A stretch of 64,000 nucleotides of DNA, from the NCBI RefSeq assembly GCF_019320115.1, contig NC_089581.1, positions 65,825,310 through 65,889,309 of the forward strand, in the 5' to 3' direction. This document shows, in pieces, positions 1-11,885 of this stretch. The translations under genes were made by a program, and so were the position numbers. This DNA comes from Miscanthus floridulus (taxonomy: Eukaryota; Streptophyta; Magnoliopsida; Poales; Poaceae). Within the stretch, counting starts at the first letter, position 1; each line of letters begins with the position of its first letter. Below the pieces are notes generated by a model, which ran no database searches, was not told the origin of the DNA, and was given only the letters and a program-made list of their open reading frames with translations.

Positions 1-1178
1 CCTCGTACTCCTGCTCTCCGGCGGTCATGAACTCCACCAACTCATTCTCTACATGCATGCAATGATAATGCAACACTTAGTATTTTGACAACAGCAACTC
101 TTAAAATAAGAATACACATGCTAAGCTACTAAGCTAGCTCTAATGACTAAGATACTAAGCTAATCATTATCTCTACCAATAGATTTCAAGCTCACCCAAC
201 AAGTGCTTAACTTTTATAAACCAATATCATGCCATTATTCCTTTAGCCTTAATGGGTATTTAGCTACCATATTAAGTAATCTATTCTAGCACTACAAAAA
301 TTACAGTGAGCACATAATAATACAATGAAGCTACTAACAAAATTTTAGGGTTTTATCTATCACCAATCCACCACAAAAATTCCTACAATTATTAATCAAA
401 ATAATACTAAGCATCTCAACTATTTTAATGCTCCTTAGCAACCACACAGATATGTATGAACTAACTATACTAACAGGTAGACAATGTTTTTGGGAACCTA
501 ACAAAATTAGTTTCACAATTTTTGGATATCTATATTATTTTATATTAATTACCAAAGTTCAGCTCAGAATTAAAATAAAAAGATATTTCTATTTTCCACG
601 AAAAAGATAAACCGATTTTGGCCCAATGCGGCCCACGCGGGGGGCAGCCCACATGCGGATGCGGCCTGCGGCGGGGAGCCCGCGTGCGCTAGCACTTTTA
701 CAAAAATGCCCTCGTGTTATCAGACAATAGCGCGAACACTACACATACTATTTCTATAGACAGCGACTTTGCAACGGAGCCCTCGTATCTTTTCACCTTC
801 GCACCAGAGAGGTCCCCGAGATGCCCCGCGCTCGTCGACGCGGCAGACGGTGGCACTAGGTGGCATGTCGGCCACTCGAGGCTCGTACCGACCCAACTAA
901 CGAGCCGAACCCTATCTACGACCCTAACGCCTACCCTAAGCGGCGATACGGAGCAACACGGCACACTGAAGCGAGCTGCCACCGTGCACGGTCGCCCATG
1001 ACAGCACCACGGTCCTCCCAGCGAGCTATAGTGCTAACAGGATGGTAGAGATAGGGGATAAGCACCATGGGCACACCACGAACCTAGCCGAAGTGGTGGT
1101 TTGGCCGGAGACTACCTAAGCAGGGCTGGCCGCATGCACGCGATGAGCTCAGCGACGAGCCGTGGCGGACATGGCCGC
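1..1178 (-). mobile_element. LTR fragment, Tekay-like gypsy family (partial)
   Basis: This block matches 10,360-11,525 of the 5' LTR further right, in the same orientation and with only scattered differences. It starts inside the LTR, runs through the AT-rich middle section (about 60-610) and the GC-rich part, and stops abruptly at about 1,175-1,182. There the sequence jumps back to an earlier LTR position. By eye it is closer to the 5' LTR than the neighbouring 3' LTR copy is. It is either the outer part of a rearranged 3' LTR or the end of a second family member that continues off the left edge. Short ORFs in it are chance frames. Confidence 0.75.
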
Positions 1179-3894
1179 GTCAGCTAAGTCAGTCGATGAT
1201 AGCCCTGGGACCTCCTCCTGCACGAGGATCTCCTCCTCATACTCCTCGATCAACTCCTTGTACTCGTGATCACCGGTGGTCACGATCTCTACCAACTCGT
1301 TCTTTACATGCATGCAATGGTGATGCAACACTTAGTATTTATGCAATAGCAACTCTTAAAATAAGAATACACATGCTAAGCTACTAAGCTAGCTCTAATG
1401 ACTAAGGCACTAAGCTAACTATCATCTTTACCAAATAGATTCCAGGCTCACCCTACAAGTGCTTAATTTTTATAAACCAATATCATACCATTATTCATTT
1501 AGCCTTAATGGGTATTTAGCTACCATATTAAATAGTCTATTTTAGGGCTACAAAAATTGTAGTGAGCACATAATAATACAATGAAGCTACTATAAAAATT
1601 TTAGGGTTTTCCTATCACCAATCTACCACAAAAATTCCTACAATAATTAACTTAATAATATTGAGCACTCTCAAATGATTTAATATCTCCTAGTATCAAC
1701 AAGCACATATATGAACTAAATACACTAACAGATAGAGCACAATTCTAGGAACCTAACAAAATTTATTTCACAATTTTTGGATACTTATATGATTTTATAT
1801 GATTTACCAAAGATCAACTCAAAAATTATATTAGAAAACTATTTCTAATTCCTCATGAAAACAAAAATGTATGCTCTCGCGTGACCCACACACGCGGCCG
1901 ATGCGACGCAGCTCGCGCGCGAGCGCGCGGTGGCCCGCGGTGCGGCCCACGCGACGCCGACCCGCGCGGAGATGGCCCGTGATGGGGAAATCCCGCGCAC
2001 GCTGACATTTTTACAAAATAGTCCTTGTACTTCTCCCAAATTATAACTAAGTACTAACACTATTTCTCCCTCTCTCATAACTTCTCACTTAACCCCTTGG
2101 ACTTTCCCTAATTCACCCACGCACACCCTCGGCGACTCCGTGCACGGTGGCGCGGCGAGCGGCGGCACTGAGAACTTATGCTGGCCACCTAGGTCCCACG
2201 TGGGCCCACCTAACGGGTTGATCACCATCTCCGACCCTAGTGGCTATGCTAAGCGGCGGTGCACGGTGGCATGACTAGCTGGGGAAAGCTACAGCGACGC
2301 ACGGCCATCCGCGACGGCGGTGCCACTGCTCCGGTGAGTTGGGGAAGCTACAGGCCTAATTGATTAACGCGTGAGCTTTAGGAGGCTACAATGGATCAGA
2401 CCAAGGTGAAGGTTGGGGTGGAGGATGATGGAGGAAGGCTGGCCATGTGCGTGTGACGAGCACGGTGACAAGCCACAATGAACACGGCTGCATTAGTGGC
2501 AGCGAGGAGGCAGTAGCGCTCCCACTGGCGTGTGCACGGTGGAGAGGGAGCCAAGGTGAGCTAGTGGTGCAGAGGAATTTGTGCGGGGTGAAGTGGTGAA
2601 GGTAGCCACGACGCGGGCGACGACGGTTGATAATGGCACGGTGGTAGGCAAAGCTCCAAAATTGGAGCTCGGCTGAGCTGCAATCAAAGCTGGGTGGGGT
2701 TGGCTGGAGAGGGGACATGAGGGCGAAGACACGGGCATGAGAAATTGATGAGAGGTGCTCGCTCTCTGACTCACCGTGACCGCGACACAACGGCGGCAAA
2801 AAACAGGGGGAAAAAGAGAGAAACAGGGCACGACGATGGGCTCGGCTCGTCCTCGCCTTTGCGGGACACGGTCGGCGAGTTCAAGGAGACCCACATGTCG
2901 ATGCTAGCAGACACGCATGCGCACGCCCGACTGGCCTGGCCCACGTGGCCACAGTGTCATAAATGACATGGCGATGGTGGCACGCCACGTGCGCGCACCA
3001 TCAAAGTGGGCCAGCAGTGCAGCGTAGTGCAGTGGTTACAGCATATAGGCGTGGACGCGACGATGATGCGACAACAGCGCTAGCATCATGATGTGAGGCA
3101 GCAGTGGCGGACACAACAACAGTGTAGAGCAGGATGGGGCAGGCGACAGCAGCAGTGGCTCCGCGCGATGGGGCCAGCGGCAGCAGCAGCGGCTCCATGT
3201 GACGGGCCAGCGGCAGCCGAGCATGGCTAGGCCAGAGATGGCCATGGCCGGCCGCATGCGGTAGCACATGCACATGCCACCATGTGCGCGGCGTGGGGAT
3301 GCCACACGGTGACCACGCACCCAGCGCCAACCAACCCGAAACATGTGACGCGTATGAATTTTAAAGTGCTCAACACGACCAAACGGTTGCTCCAGGAGCC
3401 AAACCAGCTTCACCATGCTTAAGATGGCATATGAGACTACCAAATCGAGCAATAAAACTACACCACCCCTTTAACCCAATATCTCACAATAAATTGCTAA
3501 ACATAGCAATGTCTATCTGTTGATAGACTTAGAAATTTCTAAGTTTTTTTGCTGGATTTGTTTTCAATTTGCGGTTTCTAAGCTAGTGGAAATATTAGCT
3601 AGTAATATCATTTTTTGACCACAAGTATTTCACTATCATCTACAAAGTTTTCACTTCAAACTTTATTTGAGTATCATATACATGTTCTATAGCATTTTTG
3701 CTTAATAAAAATTGGTTTTAAACCCTACTTGATGACTGTATAAATCGTGGAGTAACTTTCGTTTAGCATTTTTGTTGATCGTTTTGAGTTACAGAAATTG
3801 ATCTACACACTTTATCACATGCATTAACACATAAACATGATGCTCATGACATGTTTTAGAAGATAATTTATGGTGTAACACCGAGGGTGTTACA
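1179..3894 (-). repeat. 3' LTR of the Tekay-like element (truncated/rearranged)
   Basis: The right end (3,894) is the LTR start on the minus strand, TGTAACACC, directly after the PPT. It aligns with the 5' LTR from 12,897 back to about 10,295, clearly more diverged than the 1-1,178 fragment. It holds AT-rich ends and a GC-rich middle (about 1,900-3,330). The distal portion, expected from the 5' LTR to contain about 1.3 kb more, is replaced by the jump at 1,178. Confidence 0.75.
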
Positions 3895-3908
3895 ATTCTA
3901 CCCTCCTT
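3895..3908 (-). promoter_or_regulatory. Polypurine tract of the Tekay-like element
   Basis: The minus strand reads AAGGAGGGTAGAAT immediately before the 3' LTR start TGTAACACC. A purine-rich tract at this position primes plus-strand DNA synthesis in LTR retrotransposons. Confidence 0.8.
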
Positions 3909-3982
3909 AAACAAAATCTCATCTCGAGATTTTATGTGCCTAGTGTGGGAAAAGAGATAAGAAAAAAATTCAATTTAAACAA

Positions 3983-5071
3983 TTACCTCGGTGAACTAGA
4001 AAGAAGGTGGGGATAATGCTTCAAGATATAGCTTCCTTGTTCCCACGTTGCTTCATCCTCCGAGTGATTTTGCCACTGAACTTTATAAAACTTCACCATA
4101 TTGTTTCTAGTCACTCTTTCTTTCTCATCCAAGATCTTGATAGGATGCTCAATATAAGACAAGTCAGGTTGGAGAGTGAGTCCTTCGATTTCCACCGCTT
4201 CATCAGGGACCCGCAAACATTTCTTTAACTAAGAAACATGGAAGACATTATGTACTACTAACAAAATATCTAGGAGCTAGATACGGTAGGCAACAGAACC
4301 ACACCAGTCCAAAACCTTGTAAGGTCCAACATACCGAGGGGCTAGCTTTCCCCGGACACCAAAGCGATGCACCCCCCTCATGGGCGACACTTTGAGATAC
4401 ACATGATCACCAGCTTCAAATTACAAGGGCCTTCTTCTCTTGTCCGCATAAGTTTTCTAACGACTTTGAGCTACCTTCAAATGGCTTTGAATAATACTAA
4501 CTTGCTCTTGAGCTTCTTTGATAAAATCAGGCCCAAAATATTCACGATCAGCCACCTCAACCCAGTTAAGAGGTGTCCTACATTTCTTGCCATATAGGGC
4601 CTCAAATGGTGCCATTTGAATGCTTTCTTGATAACTATTGTTATAAGAAAACTTAGCTAGAGTCAAGCATTTGTCCCACTTTTTAGGAAAAGAAATGGCA
4701 TAAGCCCTCAACATATCCTCAAGTACCTGATTGACTCTTTCTGTCTAACCATCAGTTTGTGGATGATAAGCTGAACTTCTGAGGAGACTAGTACCAAGAC
4801 ATTCCTAGAGTTGCTCCTAGAAATGAGAGACAAAGATTGACCCTCTATCAGAGACGATAGTAAGGGGAACTCCATGAAGGGTCACAATCTGGTCAAAATA
4901 CAACTTGTCATACTTCTTGGTTGAATACCTTGTATCCATCGGGAGGAAATGAGCAGACTTGGTAAGGCGATCCACAATGACCCAAATAGAGTCATACCCT
5001 TTTGCCATGCGAGGCAAACCCACAACAAAGTCCATAGAAATATCCTCCCATTTCCAGATAGGGATAGGCAA
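3983..5071 (-). pseudogene. Integrase core and chromodomain (Tekay-like pol 3' part)
   Basis: Integrase inserts the cDNA into the host genome. From right to left the minus strand shows the core start [11 protein letters not shown] (first Asp), a VSDRG block (second Asp) and a TERVNQ block (Glu), then FPKKWDKCLTLAKFSYNNS and APFEALYGKKCRTPL. A separate frame at 4,216-3,983 carries the chromodomain: a Y near SYIEHP, then FYKVQW and EDEATWE, which supply the aromatic positions used for histone-tail binding in this domain family. The frame is broken by several stops, including a TAG at 4,745-4,747 just before the catalytic Glu block, where the family has Gln. It is not functional. Confidence 0.85.
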
Positions 5072-5072
5072 G

Positions 5073-5775
5073 GGCTATAGAAATCTAGGCGTACGCTATG
5101 GTCTGCCTTAACCCTTCCACAAATGTCACATTTTGAGATGTATTTGGTAATGTCATGTTTCATATTTGGCCACCAATACGAGTGACGCAAATCATAATAC
5201 ATCTTGTTACTTCCTAGATGAATGGATGACTTGGAGTTATGAGCTTCGAACAAAATTTTTCTCCTAAGCTCATCACTTGAGGGAACAACCAATCTGTTCT
5301 TGAACCTCACTACACCTTGGTCATCAACACTAAAATGAGGACCACGCCCTTCGGCAATTAACTTCTTGATACTCAGAATCTCCAAAACATCTTGCCTTTG
5401 CTCTATAATAATTTGCTCAAGTAAATCTGAGACTAGAGCAATATGAGCTAGCACCACAGCATGGTTGAGGGACAAAGATGCTTCTTCAACTTGATACGAC
5501 TTCCGGCTCAAAGCATCAGCTACCACATTAGCTTTTCTAGGATGGCAATGAACCTCCAAATTATAATCCTTGATTAGCTCCAGCCATCTCCATTGCCTCA
5601 TGTTCAGCTCAGACTGAGTAAAAATATATTTGAGGCTCTTGTGATCCATATAAATATGAACCTTATTTTCCAACAAATAATGCCTCCATATTTTTAGAGC
5701 GTGCACCATAGTAGCCAGTTCTAAATCATGGGTGGGATAATTGACCTCATGCTTTTTTTTGTTGGCGTGAAGCAT
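5073..5775 (-). pseudogene. RNase H and integrase zinc-binding domain (Tekay-like)
   Basis: The open stretch begins within RNase H and contains [35 protein letters not shown] and VVADALSRK, the usual end of gypsy RNase H. It continues into the integrase N-terminal HHCC domain, with EAHNS...[13 protein letters not shown] followed by [12 protein letters not shown] one-base frameshift near 5,085-5,110 and a TAG then separate it from the integrase core. The start methionine of this frame is internal and has no meaning; the domain was part of a polyprotein. Confidence 0.85.
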
Positions 5776-6046
5776 AAGCTATCACACGTCCATCCTGCAT
5801 AAGCATGCATCCCAATCCAGTCCTTGAGGCATCATAATACACATCAAATGGCTTGTCAATATCTGGTTGGGCAAGGACAGGAGTAGAGGTAAGAAACTTC
5901 TTTAGGGCTTGGAAAGCTTCTTCACAAGCTAGACTCCATACAAACTTGACATCTTTCTAGAGCAACTTGGTCATTGGTTGAACTATTTTGGAGAAGTCAG
6001 GGATGAAGCACTGATAATAACCAGCAAGACCAAGGAACTGATGGAT

Positions 6047-6720
6047 CTAATGCACTGACTTTGGAGACTTCCAATTTAACACATCTTTCACCTTGCTTGG
6101 GTCCACAGAGATACCCTCAGGTGTCAGAACATGTCCCAAAAACTGCACTTGATCTAACCAGAACTCACACTTGCTGAATTTAGCATACAACTTATGTTCC
6201 CTTAATCGAGTCAGTACTATCCAAAGATGTTGCGCATGCCCTTCTTTGTTTTTGGAGTATATCAAAATATCATTAATGAACACCACTACAAACTTATCCA
6301 ACTTCGGCATGAAGACTGAATTCATGAGATACATGAAGAATGCAGGAGCATTGGTGAGACCAAAGGACATGACTAGCTATTCATATAGCCCATACCTAGT
6401 AGAGAAAGCTATCGTTGATATATCTTGTGGCTGGATCTTAATTTGGTGATACCCAGAATGAAGATCAATCTTAGAAAACACTTTGGCACCAGCCAACTGA
6501 TCGAACAAAGTATCAATACGAGGTAAAGGTTACTTGTTCTTAATGATTACTGCATTAAGAGGGCGGTAATCCACACACATCCGCAGAGTACCGTCCTTCT
6601 TCACAAAAATAGCTGGGCAACCCCATGGTGAAGAGTTAGGACAGATAAATCCCTTCTCCAATAATTCCTCCAACTACTTCTTCATTTCTGCTAGTTCTTA
6701 AGGACCCATGTAGTAGGGAC
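6047..6720 (-). pseudogene. Reverse transcriptase (Tekay-like), catalytic Asp changed to Asn
   Basis: The minus strand shows the RT blocks in order: [49 protein letters not shown], then the catalytic box [10 protein letters not shown] and [17 protein letters not shown]. The first Asp of the family's F/Y-x-D-D box is Asn here (codon 6,272-6,274), which should abolish polymerisation even without the stops. There are stops upstream (TAG just before MSFGL, and others). Downstream, 5,776-6,046 links to RNase H and is too broken to delimit. Confidence 0.85.
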
Positions 6721-7105
6721 GCTGTGAGATAGGAGCAGTGCTAGGTTCTAACTCAATAGTAAATTCCACATCCCTATCCGGTGGCAACCCAGGTAGATCT
6801 TAAAGAAAGACATCTAGAAACTCACAGACCACGGGAATAGAAGTAAGATCAAGAGAAGCTTCAACATGAGCAACAATTGGTAAGGCTAGATCTGAGGGCA
6901 TAAGGAGAGACATCCTATCCTCAAAAGAAGGAAGCCATAACTCAACAACTCTCTACTTAAGGTTCAAGACTACCCCATAAACTCGCAACCAGTTCATGCC
7001 TAGAATTGCATCTATGCCTTGCCTAGGCAGCACCATGAACTGGAGGCGGTAAGTGTGAGTGGCTAGCACTAATCTGACTATGTCCGTCTAAATATTAATG
7101 CACAA

Positions 7106-7348
7106 CTACGCACCCAGAGTATTGATGCTATAGGCAATAGGAATAGCCATAAGAGATATATTGTGCCTCTGTGCAAACCCCATGCTTATGAATGAATGTG
7201 ATGCACCAGAATCAAACAACACATATGCTGGGTGGGAATCAATGGTAAACATACCAGCCATCATAGGTTCATTTTGCAAAATCTCCTCAGCCTCAGTGAA
7301 GTTGACTTGTCTAGAGCGGCTTACGGGCACCTTCTTCTTGATAATCAT
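7106..7348 (-). pseudogene. Aspartic protease (Tekay-like)
   Basis: A short open frame contains the retropepsin active site FDSGASHSF preceded by HPAYVL, followed by GFAQRHNISL. Retroelement proteases cleave gag-pol into its mature parts. The frame closes at both ends (TAA at the low end). Between here and RT (6,721-7,105) is the rest of the protease and a linker with several stops. Confidence 0.85.
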
Positions 7349-7371
7349 CCTCTTGACCAGATGGGAGTTGG

Positions 7372-8511
7372 CTAAAGGCTGGGAAGACTACGTAGGCTAG
7401 TTCTATGGACACTCCTAAGCATAGTGGCCCTCCTTGCCACACTTGAAACAAGCACCAAACTTGTTCCCCTATCCCTAATGAGGCGGGACCTGCTGTCCCT
7501 AAGGTTGCTGTTACACCTGTTGAGTAGGTGCACGATACTAGGTGGGAGGTGTATGGTAAGCCTGCTGAGACTGACAGGATGACTGTCCACTCAGAGAGTG
7601 ATAGGACATCCTCCTGACAACCTACACATTCTGAGCTTATGGGTGACTAGAAGATCTAGTGATCACCCGCTTGCGCTTCCACTTTGCTTGAGAATCATGC
7701 TGAAGTCCCTCCATAGCAATGGTTGCATTTATCAAAACACCAAAAGTCTGATATCCCCTAGTGTACAGCTCCTTGTGCAATATGCAGGAGAGGCCATGGT
7801 AGAAACGGTCCCTCTTCTTCTCATCAGTGTCTACATGGGTCCCAACATACTGTGCAAGATGGTTGAACTTGTTCACATAATCCATCACAGTCATACTCCC
7901 TTACTTCACATCCAGGAACTCAGTCAACTTCCTGTTCAGCAAACCAGCAGGAATATAGTACTTACGGGAAGCAGTGGTAAACTCTTACCAAGTATCATGG
8001 TGGTCCACCAGCTGCATGGCATTTAAAGTATCCCACCATGCACTAGCAGACCCTAGAAGCTATTGTGCGGCAAAGCGCACCTTCTACTCTTCAGTCATAG
8101 TGAGCAGCTGAAACTTCTGCTCTAGAATACGAAGCCAATGCTCCGCATCCAGAGGCTCAGCAGTTGGCATGAATGTGGGTAGGTGTTTCTTCAGGAAGTC
8201 CTGGTAGGAACAGGGCCCCATGGGAGCACGAACACCACCCCCGTTCCCACCGTTGCTACTGGGGCCTCCACGGGCAAAGCCACCAATAGCCTGGGAAGCA
8301 TCTCCAAGGCATGGGCTGACTCATGCCGAGTAGCCAGCATCTCCACCATCATCTCTGCATGGGTCATCGGAGGTGGTGGTGGCGGAGGAGGAGGAGCTAG
8401 AAGTGGGGCCTCGTGGCTATCCCCATTGGTGTTGCCATTATCCTCACAACGACCGTTATCACCCTGGTCTGCCCCAGCGCTGGTACTCCCCCGACCAGAC
8501 CTCAGGTTCAT
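7372..8511 (-). pseudogene. gag (Tekay-like), with CCHC zinc knuckle
   Basis: The likely gag start is the ATG at 8,511 (MNLRSGRG...), about 460 bases after the PBS. A proline run (PPPPPPPPP, about 8,370-8,400) comes first. Typical gag blocks follow: AWWDTL, FLDVK, MTVMDYVNKFNHLAQYV, and near 7,411-7,455 one zinc knuckle CFKCGKEGHYA-x-EC, with an in-frame TAG inside the knuckle. Stops at several sites sit where glutamine is expected. Gag forms the particle that packages element RNA; this copy cannot be made at full length. Confidence 0.8.
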
Positions 8512-8971
8512 CTATAAATAGATAAGAACCAAACATTAGGGACAACCCTCTAGATTAGAAACAAGAGACTTAGAGAAATGATAAGGCTTTTATTAAAGCA
8601 TTCTTTTAGGTTATCCTATCAATTCACTAATCCAAATTGTATGTGTGGGGGAGTTTAGTTTAAGCAAAATTCTCTTTTCATGATGCATGCATCGGCCTAC
8701 CCGTTCACTCAAGCTGAAATATAGCGGCATTCGCAAAAATTTTTGGCACATCGCACACTCACTTTCCGCTTGCTAAACGATTCTTACGTAGCGTAAGTTA
8801 GTGTACTTGCAGAAAATTGATTAGATAAAACCAATGCTGCTATCCTAGATAGACCATATTGCTAGGGTATATACTTATTTACATAATTTTATCGCATCCT
8901 ACTTTTCGCAAAACTTTTGTTGGTCAAATTTTAGGTTTTAAAAAGAGTTATGAAACTCATAACTCATTATT
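8512..8971 (-). other. 5' leader of the Tekay-like element
   Basis: Non-coding stretch between the PBS and gag ATG. No ORF or structure stands out. Confidence 0.6.
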
Positions 8972-8984
8972 GGCTCTAATACCA
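8972..8984 (-). promoter_or_regulatory. Primer binding site, initiator tRNA-Met type
   Basis: The minus strand reads TGGTATTAGAGCC two bases after the LTR end. This is one mismatch from the common plant PBS TGGTATCAGAGCC, complementary to the 3' end of initiator tRNA-Met. It fixes the minus orientation of the element. Confidence 0.9.
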
Positions 8985-9307
8985 CCTGTGGCAGAACCGC
9001 CCAAAATAGCACACTTCCAGGGGCGCTCATCTTCCACCAGACGCTAAGCACCCCGAAAGTAAGCTACACTAGGCGGTTCCGTCGAGCACACCCCAAGGGA
9101 GAACTCAAACAATCCACGTTTTTCATCCAAAATCCAATAATGAGAACGAGTTTACAATACTTAGTTAATTTCATACAATAAGAGTTCTTGGAAATACATT
9201 ATTATAATACCAAGTTTAGAGTGTGGATCCGTCTTTGCCCACTAGAAGAAAACTCCACACAACAACCACTCCTCAAGCTACACCTGCAACAGGGGTAAAT
9301 AAACCCT

Positions 9308-9324
9308 GAGTACACAATGTACTC
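9308..9324 (-). promoter_or_regulatory. Conserved LTR hairpin GAGTAC-loop-GTACTC
   Basis: A perfect 6-bp inverted repeat with a 5-base loop. It is next to a block (CAGGGTT...ACCCC...TTGTTGCAG, with variations) that also occurs in the solo LTR at 18,866-18,912. Both stem arms are identical between the two copies while the loop differs. Confidence 0.5.
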
Positions 9325-10196
9325 GCAAGACTTACCCGACTGGTGGAAATAATTTCTCGACTCCAAAGGATATGATAAGCTTTATGGTTTGCTAGGTTTC
9401 CTTTTTGTGAAAAGTATTACTAGTAGTGAATCCTTATGTAAGTGTTTTATTAGCAGTCATGATTAGTTTATTAGCTAACCATTCTATGTAAGCACATGTT
9501 CTACTTTCAAGCAAGAGTTGAGCAATCAGATCCATTCACCCCCTTTCATCTTCTAGTTCTTACTACAGTGCCAGACCATAGCCATGTCGTACCGTATCAC
9601 ATGGTGATTCGCAAACCAATGTATCCCAGCTGGGTACCCCAAAACAGACGCCCCGCTTGTACCCTAGGCACAAGCAAGACCAACCCACCACTCTCCTATC
9701 AAGGGGTCTAGGTCCCCGTCCAAACTTGGACTCCAAGCCCCCAATCCTAAGTCCTGGACTCAGTGTAGTGGTTAGACCTCTACCATCCCTGCCTCCAATC
9801 AGTTGGTCTGGAAAAAGCCAGAACCCATGACAAGAGAGCAATGAGCCTTCCCGCTCCCATAAGCAAGTCTGTGACCTGACTACCATCCACAACAACAGAC
9901 GATCCTTAACCGACACGGATAGAGAAATAGTGTAACCAAGCTATGCCTAGTTGGCCGTGGGACACAACCTATTACACCCACCAATACCCGTACCATATCC
10001 CTGCCCGGTCTCCATTTCCTTTCACCATTTTATCATGAGAGTAATAATAATAATCACCTATTGTAAGTAACGGCAGGTTACTCATGCTACCGATAGCCTA
10101 AGCATAGTAGCTACTTGACCTATGCTAGTAGGACTCATAGGTAGGTTTATCTATGCATGTAGTTTTAATATAAATCCTGTAACATAAATGCACATC

Positions 10197-10236
<40 letters not shown>
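10197..10236. repeat. (TA)n microsatellite
   Basis: About 19 consecutive TA units inside the 5' LTR, absent from the visible LTR copy at 1-3,894. Confidence 0.95.
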
Positions 10237-10238
<2 letters not shown>

Positions 10239-11835
10239 AGTGATTATTCAAAATAAGGGTTATGCATCGGGCTTGCCTTGGGCAGGCAGATTGTCAGCTA
10301 TGTCAGTTGTCGATGGCTGTGGGGCTTCCTCCTGTACGAGAACCTCCTCCTCGTACTCCTCTATCACCCGCCCATACTCCTGCTCTCCGGCGGTCACGAA
10401 CTCCACCAACTCATTCTCTACATGTATGCAATAATGATGCATCACTTAGTATTTTGGCAACAACAACTCTTAAAATAATAATACACATGCTAAGCTACTA
10501 AGCTAGCTCTAATAACTAAGATACTAAGCTAATCATTATCTCTACCAATAGATTTCAAGCTCACCCTAGAAGTGCTTAACTGTTATAAACCAATATCATG
10601 CCATTATTCCTTTAGCCTTAATATGTATTTAGCTACCATATTAAGTAGTCTATTCTAGGGCTACAAAAATTACAGTGAGCACATAATAATACAATGAAGC
10701 TACTATAAAAATTTCAGAGTTTTTGCTATCACCGGTCTACCACAAAAATTCCAACAATTATTAATCAAAATAATACTAAGTATCTCAACTATTTTAATGC
10801 TCCTTAGCAACTACACAGATATGTATGAACTAACTATACTAACAGGTAGACAATGTTTTTGGGAACCTAACAAAATTAGTTTCACAATTGTTTAATATCT
10901 ACATTATTTTATATTAATTACCAAAGTTTAGCTCAGAATTGAAATGAAAAGCTATTTCTATTTTCCACAAAAAAGATAAACCGATTTCGGCCTAACGCGG
11001 CCCACGCGGGGCACGGCCCATGCACGGAGGCGGCCCACGGCGAGGAGCCCGCGCGCGCTGGCACTCTTGCAAAAACGCCCTCGCGTTATCAGACAATAGC
11101 GCGAACACTACACGTACTATTTCTATAGACAGCGACTTTGCAGTGGAGCCCTCGTATCTTTTCACCTTCGCACCGGAGAGGTCCCCGAGACGCCCCACGC
11201 TCACTGGCGTGGCGAACGGTGGCACTAGGTGGTACGTCGGCCACTCGAGGCTCGCATAGACCCAACTAACGAGCCGAACCCCATCTACGACCCTAACGCT
11301 TACCCTAAGCGGCAATACAGAGCAATAGGGCTCACTAGAGCGAGCTGCCGCGGTCATCCCAGTTAGCTACAATGCTAATAGGACAGTAGAGATAAGGGAT
11401 AAGCACCAAGGACACACCGCAAACCCGGCAGAAGTGGTGGTTTGGGTGGCGACTACCTGAGTAGGGCCGGCCGTGTGCGCGCGACGAGCAAGGCGATGAG
11501 CCGCGGTGGACACGGCCACGTCAGTGACAGCGGGGAGGCGGTAACACTCCCATAGGCGTGTGCACGGTGGAGAGGGAGCCAAGGCGAGCTAGTGATGTAG
11601 AGGAATTTGCGCGGGGTGAAGTGGTGGAGGCTGGCCATGGCACGGGCGATGACGGGTCTTAACAACGTGGTGGCGGGGTGAAGCTCCAAAATTGAGGCTC
11701 GGCTGAGCCGCAATCAAAGCATGGTGGGGGCGGCTAGACATGGGACATGAGGGCGGAGGCGCAGACAAGAGGGATTGATGAGAGATGACCCCTCGTAGCT
11801 GCAGCGCCAGAGCGATTCGATGGTGGCAAGGAGAC

Positions 11836-11838
<3 letters not shown>

Positions 11839-11877
<39 letters not shown>
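11839..11877. repeat. (GA)n microsatellite
   Basis: About 19 consecutive GA units inside the 5' LTR. It makes the apparent SLSLSL and ERERER reading frames, which are not genes. Confidence 0.95.

Positions 11878-11885
<8 letters not shown>

Noticed and set aside
7598..8026. 142-codon plus-strand frame
   Set aside because: It lies exactly antisense to the minus-strand gypsy gag and is a shadow of it.
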